From the NCBI GenBank assembly GCA_003574895.1, contig PJFB01000007.1, positions 62,001-126,000 of the forward strand: a DNA stretch of 64,000 bases, in the 5' to 3' direction. The notes beneath the pieces are model-generated. The model saw only the letters and a list, made by a program, of their open reading frames with translations. It did not search any database and was not told the origin of the DNA. This DNA is from Geobacter sp. Lineage in GTDB: Bacteria > Desulfobacterota > Desulfuromonadia > Geobacterales > Pseudopelobacteraceae. Every line of letters starts with the position of its first letter. Position 1 is the first letter of the stretch. The translations under genes and the position numbers were made by a program. This document shows positions 25,248 through 34,000 of this stretch, in pieces.

Positions 25248-26343
25248 CCCGATTCCAGGGTTCAAGGGTCAATACCTTGCTGATAAAGACTCGGGCCTGT
25301 TCCATAAGATTGTTTGCCTTGGAAATGATGGCCAAGGCCGTCAATGTTTCTATATCCGAGGGGAATTCTCTGATAAGCCGGGTATAGATTTCGATTGCTT
25401 CATCGGTTTTTCCCATACAGGCGTAATAGAGTTCAGCCAGGTTTTTCCTGAACACGGGATTATTCTGATCCTTTGATAATGCCGCATTGTAATGGTATTG
25501 AGCTTTTTCGAAATCACCGTCTTGGCTGAGCAGGACCCCAAGGTCGTTGTGCGCCACGGCATGGCCAGGGTTAAGAGCCACCAGACGCTCCAGGGCCGCG
25601 ATAGCCTGTTCCCTGTCCCCTGCAGCAATATGCCCTTGGGCTTCGCGGTAAAGGTCATCCGCGGAAGGAACTGGCTGCGGCTGCGATGCTGGGGACGCAG
25701 GAGAAGGATTAAGGGTGGCACGCAGTCTGGCCAAAACGTCATCCAACCCGCCAGAAGCTACAGGAGTTTCTTGGGGGGCTGAAGTTGGAGTATTAAAAAC
25801 CTGGGACGGCTGCTGTTGCTGGGCTGGAGGGGGCGAAAACACCGGAGCAGGGGCAACCGACACCCCCAGGCGCGCAAGTGCATCCCTGGCTTGGGCATCG
25901 TATGGGTCAAGTTCCGCTACCTTGTTGAAAAACGTGCGTGCTTCGCCGTCACGGCCGATTCGCTCGCTGATAACACCCAGCAGTCTCAGCAGTTCACAAT
26001 CATCGGGGTGGGAATGCAGTAAATTCGTAAGCATCATAATTGCATCGTCGGTCCACCCCAGCTCGGTAAAATAAAACTCCGCAAGATTTTTGACGATGGT
26101 CGGGGTTTCCGGTTGAATACGATTGGCTTTTTCGTAGCAGGCCAAGGCCAACAGTTTCTCACCAGCCTGCAGATAGAGCACGCCAAGGTCGTTGCAGGCC
26201 ATGGCAACATCCGGATATATCTTGAGAAATGTCCTGATTTCGATAATCGCCGTTTTGGGGTCATCCAGGGTCAGATTCATTTGCAGACGCCGGTAGGCGT
26301 TTTGCGACTCATATTGGCTGGCATTGACGACTGAAAAACTCAT
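25219..26343 (-). CDS. TPR protein with a proline-rich linker
   Basis: This 374-residue protein has TPR blocks at about residues 15-165 and 225-370 (AVAHNDLGVLLSQDGDFEKA; ACNDLGVLYLQAGEKLLA). Between them is a Pro/Gln-rich linker (about 170-215, with SPPPAQQQQPSQ). No catalytic domain is seen. The ATG at 26343 has AAGGAG 7-8 nt upstream. Its 3' end overlaps the multi-domain glycosyltransferase gene by 29 nt, so the pair is translationally coupled. It probably serves as a scaffold for that enzyme or its acceptor; that role is inference. Confidence 0.7.
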   Translation of the reverse strand: MSFSVVNASQYESQNAYRRLQMNLTLDDPKTAIIEIRTFLKIYPDVAMACNDLGVLYLQAGEKLLALACYEKANRIQPETPTIVKNLAEFYFTELGWTDDAIMMLTNLLHSHPDDCELLRLLGVISERIGRDGEARTFFNKVAELDPYDAQARDALARLGVSVAPAPVFSPPPAQQQQPSQVFNTPTSAPQETPVASGGLDDVLARLRATLNPSPASPASQPQPVPSADDLYREAQGHIAAGDREQAIAALERLVALNPGHAVAHNDLGVLLSQDGDFEKAQYHYNAALSKDQNNPVFRKNLAELYYACMGKTDEAIEIYTRLIREFPSDIETLTALAIISKANNLMEQARVFISKVLTLEPWNRDAREFLATL

Positions 26344-26419
26344 GGCGCGCTCCTTGTGCCTGTCATTAAATATTTTATGGAATTTACACTGAATCAGCCG
26401 GTTGTGGCAATGTGAAATA

Positions 26420-28861
26420 TCACGTCCCGGGAGAAACCGGAAAAGAGCATACGTCCACGGCCTGATAAAGTTCCCGTTTCCGTGCCAACAGTTTCCTGCC
26501 AAACATCCGTAGAGACTCCGCCAGAGGGACAGCATCGAACCCTGAACATTCTAGAATCATTTTTTTGGGGATCATGACAACGTCGGCGGAAAGTTCATTA
26601 ACCGGGAAGCCCATACCCATGACGCTCGACAGCAGTGCCTCGGAAATGCTCGCGTAATCGGGAAAAACCGCATTCGGAAAGACGTGATCCAGAAACTGCC
26701 GGCAGAGTTCTCCATCAGGCAGCGCCATGACAGCGCCTGCTTCCGGATTAAAGCGGAAATGGTTGCTGAGCCAGCGCAGCCAACCAATGGGTAATGTCCG
26801 CCCCAATCTCGCAATCACCAGAATTTCACCCCGGCAAAGCATGGTACATTTGTTAAGGGCAAGACCGTCCACGGAATCCTTTTGCAGCCAGTTCCCGATA
26901 CGGCTGTCGCCGCTGAAACCGACTGGGCGCGGACCGACAAATTGCAACTCCCATTCAGAGCCGGCAGCGGTCCGTTCAACATCATCCAGGAAATTAGTGA
27001 TATCCTGCCCGGTGGTCGATGCGTCGCAACAGGCAACAATCGAAATCGGCCAACTCCCTGGTAGATTGTCAAAACCACCCTCCTGCAACTGGCGAACAGC
27101 CTGCACAATCCTGCGAACACTGCCTCCATCCCGACCATAGGAATAATCTGCTGCATATCCCATCCGCCGTGCAGAAAGCTCGTCCGGATGTTTCCAACTT
27201 CTGGCTACAGCGGCCTTGAGCCCTTCCAGGTCCTCTACCTGCAAACAGGCGTCGCGCACCTGATATTCGATGTCATTGGGCCGATAATGGGGGTACTCCT
27301 GCATCCTGGGATTGTTGACAACAATGACTGGCTTGTCCAGGAACATGAATTCAAGGACCACGGAAGACACGTCACTGATGAGCAGGTCGGCGGCAAGCAT
27401 TGCCGGAGACGCATCAACGTCATCGATATAGCGCACCGCCGGATTTGAGGCGGCAAGAGCGCGGTAGCGGCGCACCCACGCCATGTCGGTCATGGTATGC
27501 AGCTTGATCAGCAAAATGGTCCGATCATCGCACAGCTCGGCAATACGTTCACCCACGCAAGGAATTGCACTCAACTCCTCATTGAACGTCGGCGCAAACA
27601 GGATGACCCTTTTACCGGATGGAATGGCGTAGCGATAAAGAAACTCGGAGCAGATCCCGATCGCTTCAGAACCGTGCAGCGTATCGGACTTCACGAAGCC
27701 GGTTACTGTGATGGGCGAAAACACATTGCGGAGCAGGATTTCCCTATGGCGGAGACCCGGCACACAGATCAGATCAGCCCGGTTTTCGCGACGCACCAGG
27801 TCAGAGTCGGTATAAAAGCCCCCCTTGCTGATCATGCCATGCCCCACAAATACCAGCTTTCCGCACCCCTTGAGATGTGTGCAGGCATCGGCACAAATGG
27901 TGATATCCGGCCCATACGCCGCAATATTGCCGATAAAACGCCCTTTTCCTCCCAGCCGTTGTATTTCCTGCGGCTCAAGTCCCATCCCAGTACGCCCCTC
28001 AGCCGGCTCCAGGTATGGTACTGTGCACCAGGCCAGATCATAGTTGTCCAAGGCTGCAAACGCATCAAAGATCGGCTCCAGAAAAGGAACATGCAGATTG
28101 CGTTCGATGTAAAATAGTATCTTTGCCATTGCCGCGCCGTTGGTGATTATCCGCGGCAGGATCTCACGCTCTGCGCGTTGCAAATCCTCTGGAAAATCAA
28201 TTTCAATGGTGGGCAGATCACTGATATCAATCGCTGTCAACTCATGATCAGGCAATAACCGCTCCAGTGCCAGCTCGAAATAGACCTTCAGCAGGCAGTC
28301 GCGCTCAATGACCTCCTCAAGGGAGGCACGGAAGACAGGGCCGAATTTCCGTGAAAAGCGGGCAATGCCGATAAATTCCCCATAAGCCTCGGAAGGTGCC
28401 ACTGTCTTGCTCAGCGCCGTGATCCGGCAACCGTCGATTACCGCCTTGACCTCTTCATCGCCGCACGGTTTGCGCTCAACCGCCAGCGCTTCGGGGGCCA
28501 ATGCGCCCGACAGCCTGCGGATAACCTCGGGATGGATCAGGACATCACCGTTCAGGTAGATGAAATCATCCGTCATTTCCCAACGGGCCAGCCAGAGCGA
28601 ATAGGCGGTATTGGTATCTGCGTACTGCTCATTGACGATATAGGTGAAACGGAACTCCATACGCGCGGACAGATGTTTTCGAACCAAATCCTGCATGCAT
28701 CCCACCACCAGCACCACCTCGCGAACACCGGTTGCTGCCAGAGCATCCAATTGATGGTCGAGAATGGCGCGGCCGCCAACTTCGATCAGGCATTTGGGGC
28801 GGTCGTCGGTATAGGGAGCCAGACGAGAGCCCTTACCAGCCACCAGAATTATCGCTTTCAT
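26420..28861 (-). CDS. Nucleotidyltransferase / CDP-glycerol glycerophosphotransferase-like / glycosyltransferase-like fusion
   Basis: An 813-residue protein of three parts. Residues 1-235 are a sugar- or alcohol-phosphate nucleotidyltransferase (MKAIILVAGKGSRLAPYTDDRPKCLIEVGG; YLNGDVLIHP). About 245-600 resemble CDP-glycerol glycerophosphotransferases (TagB/TagF): GKRVILFAPTFNE, ADLLISDVSSVVLEFMFLDKPVI and DYSYGRDGGSVRRIV. About 620-813 look like a degenerate GT2 domain. It could both make an activated alcohol or sugar phosphate and transfer it, building a teichoic-acid-like phosphate link. GGAG lies 5 nt before the ATG at 28861. It stands directly after gpsA, which makes glycerol-3-phosphate. 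Confidence 0.75.
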   Translation of the reverse strand: MKAIILVAGKGSRLAPYTDDRPKCLIEVGGRAILDHQLDALAATGVREVVLVVGCMQDLVRKHLSARMEFRFTYIVNEQYADTNTAYSLWLARWEMTDDFIYLNGDVLIHPEVIRRLSGALAPEALAVERKPCGDEEVKAVIDGCRITALSKTVAPSEAYGEFIGIARFSRKFGPVFRASLEEVIERDCLLKVYFELALERLLPDHELTAIDISDLPTIEIDFPEDLQRAEREILPRIITNGAAMAKILFYIERNLHVPFLEPIFDAFAALDNYDLAWCTVPYLEPAEGRTGMGLEPQEIQRLGGKGRFIGNIAAYGPDITICADACTHLKGCGKLVFVGHGMISKGGFYTDSDLVRRENRADLICVPGLRHREILLRNVFSPITVTGFVKSDTLHGSEAIGICSEFLYRYAIPSGKRVILFAPTFNEELSAIPCVGERIAELCDDRTILLIKLHTMTDMAWVRRYRALAASNPAVRYIDDVDASPAMLAADLLISDVSSVVLEFMFLDKPVIVVNNPRMQEYPHYRPNDIEYQVRDACLQVEDLEGLKAAVARSWKHPDELSARRMGYAADYSYGRDGGSVRRIVQAVRQLQEGGFDNLPGSWPISIVACCDASTTGQDITNFLDDVERTAAGSEWELQFVGPRPVGFSGDSRIGNWLQKDSVDGLALNKCTMLCRGEILVIARLGRTLPIGWLRWLSNHFRFNPEAGAVMALPDGELCRQFLDHVFPNAVFPDYASISEALLSSVMGMGFPVNELSADVVMIPKKMILECSGFDAVPLAESLRMFGRKLLARKRELYQAVDVCSFPVSPGT

Positions 28862-28889
28862 GGTTCTCCTGTCCATTGTTTGGTAAGTA

Positions 28890-29861
28890 TCAGCGTGAGT
28901 GAATGAGACAGTTCACGAATTCGTCCCGCAATGGGATCCCCTCTTCGAAGATCGCACGGGCAATCATGGTAAAGAGTGGGATCGAGATATTCAAATCACC
29001 CATTTCCACAATGGTACGGGCCATCTGCACCCCTTCAACCACCATTCCAACCTGACTCAAGGCCTCTTTCGTGCCGGTTCCCTGACCCAGCAGCCGGCCA
29101 AACCGCCGGTTGCGACTGTTGGGGCTGATGCAGGTGGTGATCAGATCGCCCAGGCCGGCAATACCATATATAGTCTTGTGGCGAATCTCCAGGAATTCGG
29201 CAATCTCCACGAACTCCCGCAGGCCATAGGTCATCAGCAGGGCAGTCATGTTGTCCCCCAGGGCCAGGCCATCGGCAATACCCACCCCCACGGCAATCAC
29301 CCCCTTCAGGGCCGCGCACAGCTCAACCCCGTCCACATCGCGGGAAAGCTCGAATACCAACGTTTCGTTGCGCAGGGTCCGGGCCACCCGCGTCAAGGCG
29401 GTCAAATCATGGGACGCCAGAACCGCCTTGCTGGGCAACCCCGAGGCCAGTTCGCGGGCTATGTTCGGACCCGAGAGAACAATCAGCGGCGACTCTGGGA
29501 TCATCTCCCGGACCAACTGCCCCATGGTCTTGAAGGATGCGTGCTGGAACCCCTTGGTGGCGCAAATCAAGGGCAAGCCAACAACCGCCGTGCGCAATTG
29601 TCGCGAAACCTCCGGCAGGACCCGGGAAGGGACCGCCAGAACAACCACATCATCCGCATCAAAGACCGCATCCGCCAGGGCAACAGCGGTCAGGGAACCA
29701 GGAAGCGGGATTCCGGGCAAGTAACGTTGGTTCTCCCGTTGTATATTGATTTCAGCCGCATGCTCGCTGGAGTGCGTACAAAGGCTGACCCGGTTTGTTC
29801 CGGCAAAAAGCTTGGCCAGGGTAGTACCCCAGTTACCAGCGCCGATTACGTGAATGGTCAT
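28890..29861 (-). CDS. gpsA: Glycerol-3-phosphate dehydrogenase [NAD(P)+]
   Basis: This 323-residue enzyme reduces dihydroxyacetone phosphate to sn-glycerol-3-phosphate. The dinucleotide fold starts VIGAGNWGTTLAKLF (residues 4-18). SGPNIARELASGLPS, the catalytic lysine in AALKGVIAVGVG and the substrate loop NSRNRRFGRLLG are present, and the length is typical. It overlaps the glf stop by 4 nt (ATGA). Here it may supply glycerol phosphate to the adjacent CDP-glycerol-transferase-like fusion as well as lipid synthesis. A short remnant of a second gpsA N-terminus lies 1.2 kb away. Confidence 0.95.
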   Translation of the reverse strand: MTIHVIGAGNWGTTLAKLFAGTNRVSLCTHSSEHAAEINIQRENQRYLPGIPLPGSLTAVALADAVFDADDVVVLAVPSRVLPEVSRQLRTAVVGLPLICATKGFQHASFKTMGQLVREMIPESPLIVLSGPNIARELASGLPSKAVLASHDLTALTRVARTLRNETLVFELSRDVDGVELCAALKGVIAVGVGIADGLALGDNMTALLMTYGLREFVEIAEFLEIRHKTIYGIAGLGDLITTCISPNSRNRRFGRLLGQGTGTKEALSQVGMVVEGVQMARTIVEMGDLNISIPLFTMIARAIFEEGIPLRDEFVNCLIHSR

Positions 29862-31003
29862 AGTCCGGTGCCCCTTATTTTCGTTTCATACATCTGCAAA
29901 GCCTGCTCGATTACCCTGTCCATATCAAGGTAACTGTACGTGCCCAGACGGCCGCCGAACAGGACGTTCGCTTCTTGGGCCGCAAGCCGACAATACTGTT
30001 CATAGGTCTCGCGATCATGGGCCGTATTGACCGGATAGTAGGGATCCATGTCCCGTGACCCGGGCAGGGAGTACTCCCGGTAAATGACGGTGTTATCCGT
30101 CGGATACGGCCGCTCGTCGTGGTAGTGGCGGAACTCGTGGATCCTGGTAAAGGGGACCTCTTCGTCGGCATAGTTCATAACCGCGGTCCCCTGGAAATCA
30201 CCGACGGGCACCACCTCTTTTTCAAAGCGCAGGCTGCGCCAACCCAGCATGCCGAAGCGGTAATCGAAAAAACGATCGATGGGGCCGGTATAAATCACCA
30301 GACAATCGGCAGGTATCAGGTCTCGGACGGCGAAATAATCCGTATCCATCAGGACGTCGATGTTCGGAGCAGCCAGCAGCCGTTTGAAAACCGCTCCGTA
30401 CCCTTCGAGAGGAATTCCCTGCCAGGGATCGTCAAAATAGTCGATCTTGTAGCTGAAACGAAACGGCAAACGGGAAATAATGCTCGCCGGCAGCAATTTC
30501 GGATCGGTCTGCCACTGCTTGGCAGTATACCCCTTGATAAACGCTTCGTACAGACGTCGCCCAACCAGGGAAATGGCCTTCTCTTCCAGGTTGTGCGGTT
30601 CAGCATTGCAGTCGCGCCGCATCTCCTCATCTACAAAAGCACGGGCTTCACCAGGAGTAAATGCCGTGCCGAAAAAACGGTTGATCGTATCAAGATTGAC
30701 CGGCATCTGGTAGACAACGCCGCGATGATTGGTCAGCACCTTGTGACGGTACGAGTTGAATGAACAGAAATTATTGATATAGTCCCACACCTTACCGTTT
30801 TTCGTATGGAAAATGTGGGAGCCATACAGATGGCAGTCTATGCCGGTCGCTTCGTCGGGAGCAGAATAACTGTTACCGCCGACATGATCGCGCTGCTCCA
30901 GCACCACGACCCGTTCACCAAGATCATTGGCGATCCGTTCCGCAATGACGGCCCCGAAAAAGCCGGAGCCGACCACGAGGTATTTCAATCCGGACAGATT
31001 CAT
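29858..31003 (-). CDS. glf: UDP-galactopyranose mutase
   Basis: A 381-residue flavoenzyme converting UDP-galactopyranose to UDP-galactofuranose for surface glycans. The FAD fold is YLVVGSGFFGAVIAERIA (about residues 8-26). YGSHIFHTKN, KGYTAKQWQTDP and YTGPIDRFFDY are family motifs contacting the uracil and sugar. Length and order are normal. Its presence shows that galactofuranose probably occurs in the glycan. The start at 31003 follows the 28-codon gpsA remnant by 6 nt, and its stop overlaps gpsA. Confidence 0.95.
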   Translation of the reverse strand: MNLSGLKYLVVGSGFFGAVIAERIANDLGERVVVLEQRDHVGGNSYSAPDEATGIDCHLYGSHIFHTKNGKVWDYINNFCSFNSYRHKVLTNHRGVVYQMPVNLDTINRFFGTAFTPGEARAFVDEEMRRDCNAEPHNLEEKAISLVGRRLYEAFIKGYTAKQWQTDPKLLPASIISRLPFRFSYKIDYFDDPWQGIPLEGYGAVFKRLLAAPNIDVLMDTDYFAVRDLIPADCLVIYTGPIDRFFDYRFGMLGWRSLRFEKEVVPVGDFQGTAVMNYADEEVPFTRIHEFRHYHDERPYPTDNTVIYREYSLPGSRDMDPYYPVNTAHDRETYEQYCRLAAQEANVLFGGRLGTYSYLDMDRVIEQALQMYETKIRGTGL

Positions 31004-31009
31004 CAGTTA

Positions 31010-31096
31010 TCATTCTTCTTCAAAACCAAGGATGTTTGGCCAATCGCGTGCTAAAGCAGGACCAAGGTTGCCAGTGCCGATAACGTGACTGGTCAT
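31010..31096 (-). pseudogene. Truncated gpsA-like N-terminus (28 codons), translationally coupled
   Basis: The frame reads MTSHVIGTGNLGPALARDWP and a few more residues before a TGA. Aligned with intact gpsA (MTIHVIGAGNWGTTLAKLF) it keeps the VIGxGN Rossmann loop and then loses similarity. Its ATG overlaps the stop of the 1942-codon gene (ATGA), and its own stop lies 6 nt before glf. It is probably a remnant of a gpsA copy left by recombination, and it may still serve to couple translation into glf. Confidence 0.7.
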
Positions 31097-34000
31097 ATGG
31101 CAGACTCCTCTAATTTCTTTTTGCGATTATGCAGGAGAAGAAACTTATAGATGTGCTCATATTCCACCACATTGTCTTCAATGCTCTTTATCGGCCGGAT
31201 CTGTAGTGACATATTCCTTGCGAGCCCAGCATCATCGAGAAAAAGTCTTAGTGCACGAGAGAGTTCATGCGGATTTTCAGCAGGTACTACAATCCCTTCA
31301 GTTCCGTCTTTTATAATCTCACTCACACCACCTACATCTGTAGCAACAACCGGTCGTCCTGCAGAAAGTGCCTCCAAAACAGTCAAAGGATAATTTTCAC
31401 GACGGGAGGGGACAACGGCAACATCGATCTGGTTATACAAGCGTGGCAAATCTTCCGGATTATATGGCCCTTCCATCACAATACGAGGATCATTTCCAAT
31501 CACCGATTCGAGTATCTTCATGTATTCATTATCAGTTGGCCGCCCAAATATCTTGAGCTGCCAGTCTGATCTTTCTCCTAGCATGCGACAGGCTGCTATC
31601 AATAGGTCAATCCCTTTGCGAAATATGATCTGCCCGAGATAACCAAAAACCAAAGTATTTTCTTGTCTCTGTACACGCGGCAGCCGGTCAATATTGAGCC
31701 AGCCAAGCGGCAGGACATCGGGACGCCTGAATCCATACTTGGCGTGGATGTCAGCAAGAAAACCCGATGGCGAAAAAATCATATCGATTGCCTGATATGC
31801 AGCATGCGCATTCGCACTGCGCTGTCGAAAGAACGCTCTTTCAGAATCTCCAGAACCGCCGGTAAAACCAACCAGACATTCGGCACACTTTTCGTCAGAT
31901 TCGGGGCCACTACACAATTGTCCGCGGGAATCAATCAAATGCCCCATTGCACAAAGCAGCCAATAATCATGCAATGTCGCAACCGATGGTATTCCCAAGC
32001 GGCGGCTTATCAACGGGAGATTGCAGCTCAATCTATACAGCAGATGAAAATGCACGAGAGAAATGTTCTCATCAACAAGAAGCCGTTCAAATGCAGATTC
32101 AAGTTCCGAGTTGGCAAAACAGTACTGTGGGTTGTCATAGAGAGATGCAGAAGAACCATCCACAGGGAAACGCCAGACCGTCACCCCATCAACTTCGCCC
32201 CGAACGAATCGGTTTGCCGCTCCTGGCTGTAAAGACTTATCCACAGGATGCAGTACAGAAACCTGGTAACCATTCCTGATCAGGACTTTGGCAAGATACA
32301 GGGCATATAACTGCGCGCCTGCAAACTTGTAGGGGGGGAAGTCGTGACAGACCAGAAGAATGTGGGGAGCTGAGTGCTTTGAACTGAGACTGATAATATT
32401 CAGAGGTTTCCACAAAAAGGATGGATATATGCGAGATGCCACTTGGCCTCTTTTTTCCTGGGCAACAGATGCAATAAGCTCGTTGACGCGTTTTTCGGCG
32501 TCGATAACCGGTATGAAACCCATGTTACTTTGCACCCAAAAACCATCCTCTGCGTATATTTCGATTTCGTTTTTCATTTGCCCTGGTCCCCATTTGGAGA
32601 GATACAGGGCAAAATTTTCCTCATCTTTATTGGTTATGCGTGGAGTCTGGCTCTCAAGATGGTAAAGCTCCGATCCAGGATTGTAGTAAATCCTGTAACC
32701 GGCATTCCTTACTGCCGTGCAGTAATCCATGTCTTCGCAACCATTCAGGTACTGCTCGTCAAAACCGCCAAGCTTTAAAAAAAGTTCTCGCGGCGTTATA
32801 AAACAAGCCGCTGTCACTGCGTCAAGTTCCCTTACACTATTTACAAGTGGATGGTTGCGATGGATAAATTTGTATTGGTGCCTGAAAAATGCCCCATCAT
32901 AGCACATGGAAGCACCGCAATGCTGTATAGTGTCATCTGGGTAAAGGAGTTTACACCCAACTACCCCGGCATCTGGATGGTTGCGGAGAAAACCCACCAG
33001 CCCTTCAAGCCAGCCAACTTGCGGTATTGTATCGTTGTTGAGGAAAACAAGGTATGCACCACGTGCGATCCCGGCACCTTGGTTGCACGCCTTGGCAAAA
33101 CCCAGATTAGTTGGATTTCTGAGTGCAACAAGGTTCCCCTCCAGGCTGTCCAGGTACGCCTCAGTACCATCGGTAGAAGCATTGTCAACAGTGATGAGTT
33201 CATATTCAAGGTCAGTTGGAATCGTGCTCTGCAAGGCAGTTACACATTGTCGCGTGAGTTGGAGATTATTGAAGACCGGCATGATGATTGAGACCACGGG
33301 GGAGCCACCAGGTGCTGACTGGCGCGCGCCCGCCCCTTTATCACCACCTCGTACTGCCTTCAAGGTCTCTTCCAGGTATCGACGGCCGAAGTTAACGTCC
33401 GGCTCAAGGTGATTGCCCTCACCCCACTCATTCCAGGCATTGATGAATACTACCGGTTCTTTATTGATCCTTTCCCTGTGAATGATACCACTGAGCCACC
33501 GGCCATATAGTTCCGGTGAAGAATCTTTAAGTATGGTCGCCCCGTCCTTACGCCTGGCCGAATTATCCCATGCCGGTGTTACACATGGAATGCGCCTGTA
33601 TGGAACAGCCGGTTTCTCCAGCATATTTTTCACAACATCGCCATACCTGTACACCGCATTGTTGCCGTAAATTTCGTCGGGGAGCTTTATCCCCAAACGG
33701 CTCCAATCCGGTTGGAATTCTACGCTAGCATCAAACCCCATCGCGACAGGATCAGTATGCTCGCTGAGAAAGCTCTCCACCTTGCAAAGATATAGTTCTC
33801 CGAGCCCCGACTTCCTGGCCAGTTCACGCCAGAGAGTTGTAGTCGCCATTGGTTCTGGTAGTCGGCTTGCTCGATATACGAGGAGCAGTGGTTTCCCATC
33901 GATTCGAATGTATCTCTTATCTTCAAAAAAATTGGCAAAATAATGGAAATGGCGGCTATCGTCATCTTTGCCATAAATTTGCTGCATGAGTATTTCGCCA

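Noticed and set aside
28899-29933. Plus-strand open frame of 344 codons
   Set aside because: It lies opposite gpsA, which has all family motifs; the frame is low-complexity in Gln/Gly/His and has no homologous features.
31052-31082. GCCGATAA resembling a sigma-28 -10 box, with TAAAG upstream
   Set aside because: The spacing (about 19 nt from TAAAG) is wrong, and the motif is part of the gpsA-like coding remnant.
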